Shown: piece by piece, positions 8,575-17,905 of the stretch
Layout: each line of letters opens with the position of its first letter
Position numbering within the stretch: position 1 is the first letter of the stretch
Assembly (NCBI RefSeq): GCF_010669305.1
Contig: NZ_CP048649.1
Coordinates: 1,798,001-1,862,000 of the forward strand
Length of the DNA stretch: 64,000 nt
Direction of reading: 5' to 3'
Source of the DNA: Aminipila butyrica
Lineage (GTDB): Bacteria > Bacillota > Clostridia > Peptostreptococcales > Anaerovoracaceae
Translations under genes and position numbers: made by a program
The notes under the pieces: model-generated
Told to the model about the DNA's origin: nothing
What the model saw: the letters and a program-made list of their open reading frames with translations, nothing else
The model's database searches: none

Positions 8575-9465
8575 TTAGATGCTGGTGTTTAGAAGTCCGT
8601 AGCTTTTCAGCTCGCTGGAAAGCTGGTACAGCGTTTTATTTTCTGGCTCACAGAGCGGCATGCGATATTCCCGCTCAATAAGGCCAAGCATGTTTAACGC
8701 CGCTTTAATCGGAATTGGATTGACCTCTAGAAAGAGAGCATCGATTAGAGGTTTCATGCGGATTTGCATTTCCCTGGCCTCCTGAATATGGCCTTGAAGA
8801 TAGGCATGAACCATCCGATGGGTGTCCTTGGGGATGACGTTGCCCATTGTCGATATGGCCCCTGTACTGCCCATAGCCAGAAGAGGGACAATCATGTCAT
8901 CATTGCCAGAATAGAGAGCGAAGTCCGGCGAGATGTATTTGGCCATGTCCACTACCTGAGACAGGTTCCCGCTGGCTTCTTTGATGCCGACAATGTTGGG
9001 ATGGGTGCAGAGTTCAGCCACAGTCTTCGGCGTAATGTTGACACCGGTACGGCTGGGCACGGAGTACAGGATACAGGGAATGTGCACCGAATCGGCGATG
9101 GCCTTGTAATGGCGGACCAGACCCTGTTGGGTACACTTGTTATAGTATGGGGTTACCAATAACAGACCGTCTGCTCCAGCTTCTTCCAGCTGCTGAGACA
9201 TCCAGATGGCATGGCTGGTGTTATTACTGCCGGCTCCTCCCAGAACGGGCACACGGCCTCCAGTCTGTTTTACGGTAAAGCGGACAACCTCCACGTGCTC
9301 TTCATCTGTCAGGGTGGAGGCTTCGCCGGTGGTGCCGCAGCTGACCAAAGCATCAATTCCCTGATCGATTTGCCAGTCGATCAGCTTGCCTAATGAATGA
9401 AAATCCACCTTTCCTTCTTTGAAGGGGGTGACAAGCGCTGTGGCTGCGCCTGTGAAAAGTGTCAT
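8575..9465 (-). CDS. dapA: 4-hydroxy-tetrahydrodipicolinate synthase
   Basis: Condenses pyruvate with aspartate semialdehyde, the committing step of lysine and diaminopimelate synthesis and, in spore formers, of dipicolinate. Schiff-base lysine K162 lies in GIKEASG, with Y134 in YSVPSRTG, the CGTTGE motif at 43-48 and Y107 in TPYYNK. The 296-residue length is normal. It is divergent from asd, which makes its substrate. No lysine-riboswitch-sized leader is present. Confidence 0.97.
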   Translation of the reverse strand: MTLFTGAATALVTPFKEGKVDFHSLGKLIDWQIDQGIDALVSCGTTGEASTLTDEEHVEVVRFTVKQTGGRVPVLGGAGSNNTSHAIWMSQQLEEAGADGLLLVTPYYNKCTQQGLVRHYKAIADSVHIPCILYSVPSRTGVNITPKTVAELCTHPNIVGIKEASGNLSQVVDMAKYISPDFALYSGNDDMIVPLLAMGSTGAISTMGNVIPKDTHRMVHAYLQGHIQEAREMQIRMKPLIDALFLEVNPIPIKAALNMLGLIEREYRMPLCEPENKTLYQLSSELKSYGLLNTSI

Positions 9466-9586
9466 ATGCTAATCATCCTTTCCTTCCATGATTGTGAAAT
9501 ATATAAGTTTCCTTCTTTTAATATATTCCCGGGTGAAGCAAAAGTTTTCTATTCTCATAAAATATCAAGAGAATCCTTAAAATATA

Positions 9587-9614
9587 TTGAATACGGGAAA
9601 ATTTGTGGTAAAAT
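9587..9614 (+). promoter_or_regulatory. Candidate promoter for asd
   Basis: TTGAAT at 9587-9592, 16-base spacer, TAAAAT at 9609-9614, about 100 bases before the asd ATG. Confidence 0.6.
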
Positions 9615-9717
9615 AATAAATTAATAAGGAAAAATAGTGATATTGCATAAAAAATATAATTTTTCTAAGGTGAAGTTATAAAAAGTATTCCTGTATATAG
9701 AGGATGAGGAGGGTAAA

Positions 9718-10806
9718 ATGGAAAAGAAGTTAAAAGTAGGCATTCTAGGCGGAACCGGCATGGTTGGACAGCGTTTTATTTCTCTGTTGGAGCAGCATCC
9801 CTGGTTCGAGGTGACTACCATAGCCGCCAGCCCAAGGAGCGCGGGACAGACTTATGAAGCAGCGGTAGGGCCACGGTGGAAGATGGATACGCCTATACCC
9901 GAATCGGTGAAGCAGATGGTGGTCATGGATGTCAATGAGGTAGAAAAGGTGGCTGCTACGGTAGATTTTGTGTTCAGTGCTGTAGACATGGCAAAAGAGG
10001 AGATTAAACGCATCGAGGAGGCTTACGCCAAGACAGAGACCCCAGTGGTATCCAACAACAGTGCGCACCGGTGGACCCCAGATGTGCCTATGGTGATTCC
10101 AGAAATTAATCCAGAGCACTATGAGGTGATTCATCATCAGAAGCAAAGGCTGGGCACTTCCAGAGGTTTTATTGCTGTAAAGCCCAACTGCTCTGTTCAA
10201 AGCTATGTGCCTGCACTGACGGCTTGGATGGAATTTGAACCATATGAAGTGGTGGCTACGACGTATCAGGCCATATCAGGGGCCGGAAAGAACTTTCAAG
10301 ATTGGCCGGAAATGGTGGAGAATGTGATTCCTTATATCGGCGGAGAGGAAGAGAAAAGCGAGCAGGAACCGCTGCGGATTTGGGGCCATATCAAGGACGG
10401 TGTCATCGAAAAGGCGGCTGGACCGGTTATCACCTGTCAGTGCATTCGGGTGCCAGTGTTGGATGGTCACACGGCTGCGGCTTTTGTGAAGTTTAAAAAG
10501 AAGGTGACCAAAGAACAACTGATTGAAAAGCTGCGAAGCTACCGGGGCTTTCCTCAGGAGGCGGCATTGCCAAGCGCACCGAAACAGTTTATTCAGTATA
10601 TGGAGGAGGAAAATCGGCCTCAGGTTCGGGCAGATGTGGACTACGAAAAGGGCATGGGCATCTCCATTGGCCGCGTTCGGGAGGATCACGTCTACGACTT
10701 TAAATTTGTAGGCCTGTCTCACAATACGGTCCGGGGAGCGGCAGGCGGCTCGGTGCTGTCGGCAGAAGCATTGGTGGCCAAGGGCTACATCAAGGCAAAA
10801 GAATAA
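9718..10806 (+). CDS. asd: Aspartate-semialdehyde dehydrogenase, archaeal/fungal type
   Basis: Reduces aspartyl phosphate to aspartate semialdehyde, feeding DapA next door. The Rossmann motif GGTGMVGQ is at residues 11-18, the nucleophile C158 in KPNCSVQ, and the catalytic histidine H251 in VLDGHT. The NCSVQ context, the 362-residue length and the TTYQAISGAG segment match the archaeal/fungal (HOM2-like) branch rather than the usual Bacillus enzyme. GAGGAGGG precedes the ATG. A terminator follows. Confidence 0.95.
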   Translation: MEKKLKVGILGGTGMVGQRFISLLEQHPWFEVTTIAASPRSAGQTYEAAVGPRWKMDTPIPESVKQMVVMDVNEVEKVAATVDFVFSAVDMAKEEIKRIEEAYAKTETPVVSNNSAHRWTPDVPMVIPEINPEHYEVIHHQKQRLGTSRGFIAVKPNCSVQSYVPALTAWMEFEPYEVVATTYQAISGAGKNFQDWPEMVENVIPYIGGEEEKSEQEPLRIWGHIKDGVIEKAAGPVITCQCIRVPVLDGHTAAAFVKFKKKVTKEQLIEKLRSYRGFPQEAALPSAPKQFIQYMEEENRPQVRADVDYEKGMGISIGRVREDHVYDFKFVGLSHNTVRGAAGGSVLSAEALVAKGYIKAKE

Positions 10807-10836
10807 AGTATTGCTGGGAATTAATTGGTAGTTTTT

Positions 10837-10867
10837 AAGAGGGTTTTCTTTGAAAACCCTCTTTTTT
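10837..10867 (+). terminator. Terminator after asd
   Basis: AAGAGGGTTTT (10837-10847) pairs with AAAACCCTCTT (10853-10863) and is followed by T residues. Confidence 0.93.
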
Positions 10868-10877
10868 ATGGTATAAT
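10850..10877 (+). promoter_or_regulatory. Promoter for ftsK embedded in the asd terminator
   Basis: TTGAAA at 10850-10855 lies in the loop and right arm of the terminator; a 16-base spacer leads to a perfect TATAAT at 10872-10877. The ftsK start is about 60 bases further on. Confidence 0.75.
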
Positions 10878-10938
10878 AATCCCTATTATGGAAAGTAGTT
10901 CAAGCCTTATGGTTTGAACAGATGAGGTGTGATATCGT

Positions 10939-13737
10939 ATGGCAGAGGAAAAAAGAAAACCCGGACGACCTGCCGGGTCTAAAAATAAAACAGCAGGGGC
11001 GGGAAAGAGCACAGGCACCAGAAGGAGCAGCGCGAAGAAGCCGGCGTCTGTCCAGAGTCCCACGGGCAGCCGGGTGAAAGATGAGATTTGGTCAGCGATT
11101 ATTGTCGCTGTAGGTATTTTTTTTGCGGTAGCTATGCAGACGAAAGCCGCAGGAGAAGTGGGGGTAGCCATTAAAAATTTCTTCTTAGGCTGCTTTGGTC
11201 AGGTAGCCATGCTGCTGCCTTATTATCTGATTGCTTACGGCGTACTGCTTTTCTTAAAAAAGACCGCTCATATCAACAGACGGTCAGCGATTCTGCTGCT
11301 GGTGACTTTCTTGATGATTTCGATCCTCTTCAGCGGAAGATACGTGGATCAGGGGCCTTTAACTTTCGCCTATGTAGACTTTTCAGGCTGGTTTAAGGCA
11401 GGCATTAAAATGGCTAACGGCGGTGTCATCGGCATGTTTTTGGCTATGCTGGTCATTGTGGCTGTGGGTACCACGGGGTTATACATCTTCGCTACCCTGG
11501 TGATTCTGGTCTGCCTGATGCTGATTATCAATACGCCTATTTCCCAGTTTATGGAGAATTACAAGCTGAAACGCCAGTTAAAACGGGAGATGGCAGAGCA
11601 AGCTGCGGAGGAAGAGGCCGAGGTTCTATCTGAAAAACAGAAGAAATTGGAGCAAGACTTGCGGGAGGATTTGAAAAAGACTTATACGCCTCCTGTCAAC
11701 CACACTAAATCCAGCGAAAAAAAGAAAAATATTCTGGCCTATATGAAAGATGATTTATTGTTCAGTAAGACTGCAAAAGAAAAAGAGGCATCGGATACCG
11801 CGGAAGCAGATGGACCAGCCTCCGCAGAATCAGCCAAATCAGAGAGTAAAATCAGTTACGGACTGGAGCAGGCGGCCCCGGTACCTACCGGCTTCGGACT
11901 GGCCGATGACGCCATCATTATCGGAGGAATCAGTGCAGCGACAGCCGCCGCTCAGGCGGCCACAAAGGCTCCTGCTACTGAACGCCTCTTTGAAATACCC
12001 GATTTTCATCAGTCTAAAGGAGCTGACAGCACTGGTCCAAAATTGAATATCTATCAGGAACCAGATACGGGTGTTCAGCCCTTTAAATCCGGAGAGGACA
12101 AGCCTGCTTCTGGGCCAGCCTCTGGGGTCAGTGCACTCAACAAGACGGACGTAGAAGGCGGCCAACAGATGCAGATGAAGCTGTCCAAGCAGGAAGCGGC
12201 CAGCGCCAAGCTGGAGCCTGCCGAGCTGAATTTGAACAAGGGAGCAGATGCCCTCGCCAACTACGAGTTTCCTTCCATCGATCTGCTGAACAAAAATACG
12301 CAAAATAAAAATGACGCAGCCACAGCCAATAGCTTGAAAGTCAAGGCTGCTAAACTGGAAAAGACCTTGCAGGACTTCAAGGTGGATGCCAAGGTGGTTC
12401 AGGTGACCCAAGGTCCGGCGGTAACCCGCTACGAGATTCACCCTAATACCGGGGTCAAGGTCAGCAGCATCGTCCGTCTGTCCGACGATATCGCCCTCAA
12501 TCTGGAGGCCAAGAGCATCCGTATTGAAGCCCCTATACCGGGAAAAGCGGCGGTGGGTATCGAGGTGGAAAATGAAAAGATTAATATGGTTACCCTGCGG
12601 GAAATCGTGGATGCTAAAGAATTTAAAGAATCTAAATCCAAGATTACTTTTGCGGTGGGCAAGGATATCGCTGGTAAGGCTATTGTGGCAGATTTAAAGA
12701 CCATGCCCCACATGCTCATAGCCGGTTCTACCGGATCGGGAAAGAGCGTGTGCATCAACAGCATTATTATCAGTATTCTTTACAAGGCTAAGCCTGACGA
12801 AGTAAAATTTGTGCTCATCGACCCGAAGGTGGTAGAACTGGGCAATTACAATGGCATTCCCCACATGCTCATACCGGTAGTTACGGAGCCGAGCAAGGCG
12901 GCAGCGGCCTTGAACTGGGCCGTGGCGGAGATGACCGACCGCTATAAGAAGTTTGCGGAGGAAGGGGTGCGAGATTTGGCTGGCTTCAATGAGGCGGTCA
13001 GAGAAAAGGCACAACCGGATCGAGTGATGCCGCAGATTGTCATTATCATCGACGAGCTGGCCGATCTGATGATGGCAGCACCTTCTCAAGTAGAAGAATC
13101 CATATGCCGGCTGGCCCAGATGGCCAGAGCTGCGGGAATGCACTTGATTGTAGCCACCCAGAGGCCGTCAGTGGATATCATCACTGGCGTCATTAAAGCC
13201 AATATTCCTTCCCGAATTGCTTTCGCTGTATCTTCTCAGTTTGACTCTCGAACTATTTTGGACATGGCGGGAGCCGAAAAGCTGGTAGGGAAAGGGGATA
13301 TGCTCTTCAACCCATTGGGTTCCGGAAAGCCGGTGCGGGTTCAGGGCAACTTTATCTCCGACAGCGAGGTACATAGTGTCATCCAGCACCTAAAGAGCCA
13401 GTGTACGGAGACGGAATATGCCAGCGAGGTGCTTTCCACCATTGAGACGGCCAGCACTGCTGAAGTATCGGATGATGGAGATGAACTGCTGGCAGAAGCC
13501 ATCGAAACGGTGGTACGGGCTGAGCAGGCTTCCGTATCCATGCTCCAGAGGCGGTTCCGCATCGGTTACAACCGAGCAGCCCGCATTGTGGATATGATGG
13601 AAGCTCGGGGGATCATCGGCCCGGCGGATGGCAGCAGGCCCCGGCAGGTACTGATGAGTCTGGATGAGCTGCTGGAGCTGCGCACAGAAGGGGCCGAGGT
13701 AATGGAAGACACCGCGGTACCGGAAGAAATTTTATAA
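10939..13737 (+). CDS. ftsK: DNA translocase FtsK/SpoIIIE
   Basis: A 932-residue septal DNA pump that clears chromosomes from the division or sporulation septum. Four hydrophobic segments span residues about 50-205, followed by a long low-complexity linker (about 210-470). The motor carries Walker A GSTGSGKS near residue 596, Walker B IIIIDELADLM near 703 and the ATQRPSVD segment; a winged-helix gamma domain (QRRFRIGYNRAARIVD) ends the protein for KOPS/SRS reading. The N-terminus has an unusual RKPGRPAGSKNK stretch resembling an AT-hook. Whether it serves as FtsK, SpoIIIE or both cannot be told here. Confidence 0.96.
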   Translation: MAEEKRKPGRPAGSKNKTAGAGKSTGTRRSSAKKPASVQSPTGSRVKDEIWSAIIVAVGIFFAVAMQTKAAGEVGVAIKNFFLGCFGQVAMLLPYYLIAYGVLLFLKKTAHINRRSAILLLVTFLMISILFSGRYVDQGPLTFAYVDFSGWFKAGIKMANGGVIGMFLAMLVIVAVGTTGLYIFATLVILVCLMLIINTPISQFMENYKLKRQLKREMAEQAAEEEAEVLSEKQKKLEQDLREDLKKTYTPPVNHTKSSEKKKNILAYMKDDLLFSKTAKEKEASDTAEADGPASAESAKSESKISYGLEQAAPVPTGFGLADDAIIIGGISAATAAAQAATKAPATERLFEIPDFHQSKGADSTGPKLNIYQEPDTGVQPFKSGEDKPASGPASGVSALNKTDVEGGQQMQMKLSKQEAASAKLEPAELNLNKGADALANYEFPSIDLLNKNTQNKNDAATANSLKVKAAKLEKTLQDFKVDAKVVQVTQGPAVTRYEIHPNTGVKVSSIVRLSDDIALNLEAKSIRIEAPIPGKAAVGIEVENEKINMVTLREIVDAKEFKESKSKITFAVGKDIAGKAIVADLKTMPHMLIAGSTGSGKSVCINSIIISILYKAKPDEVKFVLIDPKVVELGNYNGIPHMLIPVVTEPSKAAAALNWAVAEMTDRYKKFAEEGVRDLAGFNEAVREKAQPDRVMPQIVIIIDELADLMMAAPSQVEESICRLAQMARAAGMHLIVATQRPSVDIITGVIKANIPSRIAFAVSSQFDSRTILDMAGAEKLVGKGDMLFNPLGSGKPVRVQGNFISDSEVHSVIQHLKSQCTETEYASEVLSTIETASTAEVSDDGDELLAEAIETVVRAEQASVSMLQRRFRIGYNRAARIVDMMEARGIIGPADGSRPRQVLMSLDELLELRTEGAEVMEDTAVPEEIL

Positions 13738-13765
13738 ATAATTTGTAAATAAAAATAAAGAAATT

Positions 13766-13806
13766 AAAAATAACGGTTAGAAATTCTCTCAACCGTTATT
13801 TTTGTT
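13766..13806. terminator. Bidirectional terminator between ftsK and cooS
   Basis: AAAAATAACGGTT (13766-13778) pairs exactly with AACCGTTATTTTT (13791-13803), serving both convergent genes. Confidence 0.93.
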
Positions 13807-13826
13807 TTCTTTAATCCCTCAACTTA

Positions 13827-15740
13827 TTATTTCAATCCCATTTGCTGTCTCTTTTTCAAAATATGAGCTTTAATATCTTTTGCCGCTTGGATTGGATCAT
13901 CTCCCAGGGCAATTTTCCCGCCGGTCAGGCTTTCTACATCTTCGGTAACCAGTTTGACAAGGTTCGGTGCTCCCGTCACAAAAGGTGTTGGGGAGAGATG
14001 GGTATAGGCCCCGTAAGCCAGGGCAAATATGCCGTCAATTGTGGCTTTTTGCTCCATCCATTCGGGGGCGGTGACAGCGATTGGCAAATCAGGAATATCT
14101 ACCTTTAAGTGATCGGCAAGAGCTGTAACCAACATGGATATTCGACCAGTATCCGTACAGGTGCCGAAACTCAATACCGGAGGAATGTTTAATGCTCTGC
14201 ATACAGACTGCAAGCCTTCTCCCGCCAATTCAATCGCATCTAAATTACATAGGCCTGCTACCTCAAGGGCATGATTTCCGCAGCCTCCCGCTACCACTAA
14301 TATATCGCCTTTTATCAACTCTTTGGTTATATTTACGGTATTCCAATCCTGGGGGCCATTTCTCAAGGTTGAACAGCTGGCTAGGGCGACAATTCCTTTA
14401 ATCTGTCCTTTGGCGATAACATCAACAAGGATATCTAAATCATTGTTGATGGCACCCAATACGGCTTCTGTGGAAAAGCCAGCAATGGCTTTTGTTTTAT
14501 ACTTCGGCACTAATGGTTTAATTTGCTTGTGTCTCTTTTTGAAATTTTCAATGGCTATATGAATACAATCCTCGGCCATTTGAGCTACTTTCTCAGGATA
14601 GTAAGGCATGGTATGAGCTGTACCTGGTACGCCGATTATGGTGCTGACACTGATCAGCGCTACCTGATATTTTTCTGCATACTGATCAATTGCTGGCGGA
14701 GAGCAGTTCTCTTCCATCACTAGTGCATCGACGGTTCCCGTTGCCAAGAATGGTTCGATGGATAACCAGTCACCCATCAAACCCACAAACACATCATCTA
14801 CTTCAAACCGTTGCAGCAATTCCTGTCCGGTTTCGATGGAGCCGACAATATGGATGCCTTTGGCTCCAGCTTTTTTAGCCAGTTCTTGGTAGGCTGGCAT
14901 TTTCGCTTTCTGTAATGCGGCGACGCCTACCCAAGGTTGATGACCGTTAAAGGCAATGTTTACATAATCTGGATCCATAATGCCCAAGTCCACATCCACT
15001 TCATGAGGCATGGGGGTGCCAAACAAGATATCCTGCACCATTTCCAGTCCGATTTGGGCTGTATAAATGGTGGAAAGGCCTAACCGCAGAGCCTTTTTAG
15101 CCAGAGAAACATAGTCCCCATCTACGTTTGTCAGGCAGCTGGCAATGGAAAGCTCTACCTCATGTTCGACTCCGGAAGGATAAATGTGTAGATTTTCCCA
15201 AATAGGTTTTCTCTTTTGGGGTGCGAAAACTTCAACCATGACACTTTTTTGATCTGGTGTGATTTTCATTTCTTTATCAAGAAATTCAGCCAATTGAATG
15301 GCGAGAGCTGAGCTGTCCTGATTGGGATTGATGGAGACTTTTTCACACATCCACTTTAGCTTGTTTTCATCAGCAATAATAAATGACGTTTTTCCTTCAC
15401 CAGTAGCCTTGAGTGTTCGGAAGGCTTCATAGGCGTGATGAGCATAGGTGGCTGCACCCATGATGTTTTGCATGAGAAGGTTTCTCATAGCCATGGCATC
15501 TGGGCCGATACCACAGACTCCTTTATCCGCTCCCGCTTTTTCACTGATTCGGCAAGGTCCCTGGGTACACAGCTGACAGCTGACCCCTTGAAGACAAAAA
15601 TTGCAGCGTATTTTATCCTGTGGGTCCCATCTGGAAAATACGCTGGAAAGGCCGTCTTCCTTAATTCGAATCAGCATTTCTTCTACGGAATCGTGAATAC
15701 TGACTCGTTCTGCCATTTTTTTAGAAATTGTTTCTGACAT
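13827..15740 (-). CDS. cooS: Ni-Fe carbon monoxide dehydrogenase catalytic subunit (CooS family)
   Basis: A 637-residue member of the family that oxidises CO to CO2. Start ATG 15740 has a clear AGGAGG site; a longer frame upstream lacks one. B-cluster cysteines are C55, C58, C63 and C76. The D-cluster has a CX2C pair (C46, C49) while the usual position is S54. C-cluster ligands seem present in NGHQP, MEENC, ASCST, GGCGN and GTCTD, but the expected sixth cysteine, 50 residues after the GTCTD cysteine, appears to be alanine in YGAYTH. No cooC, cooF or acetyl-CoA synthase gene adjoins it. It sits inserted between ftsK and rimO, which are often neighbours. Confidence 0.93.
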   Translation of the reverse strand: MSETISKKMAERVSIHDSVEEMLIRIKEDGLSSVFSRWDPQDKIRCNFCLQGVSCQLCTQGPCRISEKAGADKGVCGIGPDAMAMRNLLMQNIMGAATYAHHAYEAFRTLKATGEGKTSFIIADENKLKWMCEKVSINPNQDSSALAIQLAEFLDKEMKITPDQKSVMVEVFAPQKRKPIWENLHIYPSGVEHEVELSIASCLTNVDGDYVSLAKKALRLGLSTIYTAQIGLEMVQDILFGTPMPHEVDVDLGIMDPDYVNIAFNGHQPWVGVAALQKAKMPAYQELAKKAGAKGIHIVGSIETGQELLQRFEVDDVFVGLMGDWLSIEPFLATGTVDALVMEENCSPPAIDQYAEKYQVALISVSTIIGVPGTAHTMPYYPEKVAQMAEDCIHIAIENFKKRHKQIKPLVPKYKTKAIAGFSTEAVLGAINNDLDILVDVIAKGQIKGIVALASCSTLRNGPQDWNTVNITKELIKGDILVVAGGCGNHALEVAGLCNLDAIELAGEGLQSVCRALNIPPVLSFGTCTDTGRISMLVTALADHLKVDIPDLPIAVTAPEWMEQKATIDGIFALAYGAYTHLSPTPFVTGAPNLVKLVTEDVESLTGGKIALGDDPIQAAKDIKAHILKKRQQMGLK

Positions 15741-15892
15741 AATTAACCTCCTGGTTTGTTTTCGTAGCAAGTAATTCCCCCTTAGTATGCCAATTTTGCT
15801 AGAATTTCTAGGGGAAATATGAAAATTTTATAAAAGTATTTTCAGCGCGTAAAAGCCTATTAAATTAGATAAACTGTTTTTTAGTCTTGCTA

Positions 15893-15908
15893 TGCAAGCG
15901 CTTTTGCA
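15893..15908. promoter_or_regulatory. Possible CcpA cre-like site
   Basis: TGCAAGCGCTTTTGCA between the divergent cooS and rimO genes is a near-palindrome resembling the catabolite responsive element. A second palindrome CTAGAATTTCTAG lies at 15799-15811 nearer cooS. Assignment is by pattern only. Confidence 0.3.
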
Positions 15909-15939
15909 AGGGTTGTCTTTGAAAAGTGATAAAAATATA

Positions 15940-15967
15940 TTGATTTATTAGCGGTTGCTGTTAAAAT
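15940..15967 (+). promoter_or_regulatory. Candidate promoter for rimO
   Basis: TTGATT at 15940-15945, 16-base spacer, TAAAAT at 15962-15967, 26 bases before the rimO ATG. Confidence 0.6.
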
Positions 15968-15993
15968 GGAATAAGTAATTTGAGAGGTATATT

Positions 15994-17343
15994 ATGAATA
16001 ATAAAAATGAGAAGCAAAAAAAATATAACATTTATCTATGTACGCTGGGTTGTGCTAAAAATGTCAGCGATTCTGATATGGCGGCAGGTCTGCTGGAGGA
16101 GCGAGGTCATCACATTGTCCATCATCCCATGGACAGCGATGTAATCATGGTCAATACCTGTGGGTTTATTAACGACGCCAAGAAAGAATCTATTGACAAG
16201 ATTTTGGAAATGGCTGGTTTGAAGGATGAAGGAGAGAAGAAGCGGTTGCTTATCGTTTCGGGCTGCTTGTCTAAGCGGTATGGGGCTGATCTCTTTGAGG
16301 AAATGCCAGAGGTAGACATTTTTATCGGGGTTAATGAATACCATCGGCTGCCGGACATTCTGGAAGCCCATCAAGCCAAGCGGGAACTTCACATAGAGGA
16401 CTGCGCTCCGGACTTCATGGAGCTGAGCAGCAGAAAGCTGGCGGACAACCCCTATACGGCTACCGTTAAAATTGCAGAAGGCTGCAACAATGTCTGTGCC
16501 TATTGCGTTATCCCTCACATCCGTGGTCATTTCCGCAGCCGCAGGGAGGAGGATATCCTCCAGGAGGCAGAAATGCTGGCCCAGAGAGGCTGCAAGGAAC
16601 TGATTTTAATTGCACAGGATGTGACGGCTTACGGAGTAGATTTGTACGGAGAATTTCGCTTGGCGGCTCTGGTAAAGAAGCTTTGCCGGATTGACGGGCT
16701 CCAGTGGATTCGCCTGATGTATTGTTATGAGGACCGGATTACGGATGAACTGATTGAAGTCATGGCCAGCGAAGAAAAGGTCTGCCATTACTTGGATATT
16801 CCCATCCAGCACAGCAGTGATGTCATCCTAGAACGTATGAACAGACGTTCTACACACCAGAGCATTGTCAGCAAACTGGAAAAGCTGCGAAAGGCCATAC
16901 CGGACATTCACATCCGCACCACCTTAATTACTGGTTTTCCTGGGGAGACCAAGGCTGAATTTGACGAGCTGTATGATTTCGTTCAGGAGATGAAGTTTGA
17001 GCGGTTGGGCGTATTCGCCTATTCGAAAGAAGAAGGAACTCCGGCGGCAGACATGGATGGACAAGTACGCCGAGATGTGAAAGAGAAGCGCAGGGATTCC
17101 ATCATGCGGCTTCAAGTGGAGCTTTCCCTGGAATGTAATCAGAAAAAAATCGGACAGGTGCTGCCGGTGCTGGTGGAGGAGCAGGATGAAGACGGGACCT
17201 ACATAGGCAGAACTCCTTATGATGCGCCGGAGATTGATAATTCTGTGCTCTTCACTTCCCAACGGGAGTTGAAGCCGGGGGACTTGGTACAAGTTCGCAT
17301 AGAAGACGCCTTTGATTACGATATAGTGGGAGTGGAGGTATAG
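15994..17343 (+). CDS. rimO: Ribosomal protein S12 methylthiotransferase RimO
   Basis: A radical-SAM enzyme that adds a methylthio group to an aspartate of ribosomal protein S12. The N-terminal UPF0004 domain begins with CTLGCAKNVSDSD (first cluster cysteines C16 and, further on, those in NTCGF and SGC), the radical-SAM CxxxCxxC lies in EGCNNVCAYC, and a C-terminal TRAM domain follows residue 380. The length of 449 is typical. It is followed two bases later by pgsA, so both are one transcript. Confidence 0.96.
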   Translation: MNNKNEKQKKYNIYLCTLGCAKNVSDSDMAAGLLEERGHHIVHHPMDSDVIMVNTCGFINDAKKESIDKILEMAGLKDEGEKKRLLIVSGCLSKRYGADLFEEMPEVDIFIGVNEYHRLPDILEAHQAKRELHIEDCAPDFMELSSRKLADNPYTATVKIAEGCNNVCAYCVIPHIRGHFRSRREEDILQEAEMLAQRGCKELILIAQDVTAYGVDLYGEFRLAALVKKLCRIDGLQWIRLMYCYEDRITDELIEVMASEEKVCHYLDIPIQHSSDVILERMNRRSTHQSIVSKLEKLRKAIPDIHIRTTLITGFPGETKAEFDELYDFVQEMKFERLGVFAYSKEEGTPAADMDGQVRRDVKEKRRDSIMRLQVELSLECNQKKIGQVLPVLVEEQDEDGTYIGRTPYDAPEIDNSVLFTSQRELKPGDLVQVRIEDAFDYDIVGVEV

Positions 17344-17345
17344 AG

Positions 17346-17885
17346 ATGAATTTACCAAATCAATTAACTGTAGGACGGATTATTGCGGTGCCTTTTTTCG
17401 TGGGACTTTACATGCTGGGTTACGACTTAATTGCCTTTGTCATTTTTATTGGGGCGTCCTTAACGGATTTGCTGGATGGGCAGATTGCCAGGAAATACAA
17501 CTTGGTGACCAATTTCGGCAAGATTATGGATCCCCTGGCGGATAAAATCCTAGTGTATTCAGCTTTTTGCCTCATGGTAGACAATGGCTTGGTGCCGGGG
17601 TGGATGCTGATTGTAATTCTGGCCAGAGAATTTGCTATTGCTGGTATGCGGACGGTAGCTGCTTCGGAAGGTTTAGTTATTGCGGCAGGCATGAGCGGAA
17701 AGATTAAAACCGTGCTGCAAATGATTGCTGTTCCGTTGCTGCTGCTAGTGAATATTCCTCAGCTGGGAGCGGCACTGCCTATCATTCAGCTGCTGGCACA
17801 GGGCTTCCTGTGGGCTTCTCTGATCATGACAGCTTATTCCGGCGTGGAATACATCGCGAAGAACAAGTCGGTCTTTTCTATGTAA
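17346..17885 (+). CDS. pgsA: CDP-diacylglycerol-glycerol-3-phosphate 3-phosphatidyltransferase
   Basis: Makes phosphatidylglycerophosphate, the first committed step to phosphatidylglycerol and cardiolipin. The CDP-alcohol phosphotransferase motif DG-x2-AR-x8-G-x3-D-x3-D is intact in DGQIARKYNLVTNFGKIMDP. Four to five membrane helices in 179 residues fit the family. GAG just inside the rimO stop region may serve as the ribosome site. Confidence 0.95.
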   Translation: MNLPNQLTVGRIIAVPFFVGLYMLGYDLIAFVIFIGASLTDLLDGQIARKYNLVTNFGKIMDPLADKILVYSAFCLMVDNGLVPGWMLIVILAREFAIAGMRTVAASEGLVIAAGMSGKIKTVLQMIAVPLLLLVNIPQLGAALPIIQLLAQGFLWASLIMTAYSGVEYIAKNKSVFSM

Positions 17886-17905
17886 TAGGTAAATAAACCA
17901 TATAT

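Noticed and set aside
9466..9717. Lysine riboswitch or T-box between dapA and asd
   Set aside because: The leaders are too short and no conserved core or specifier-loop hairpin could be recognised.
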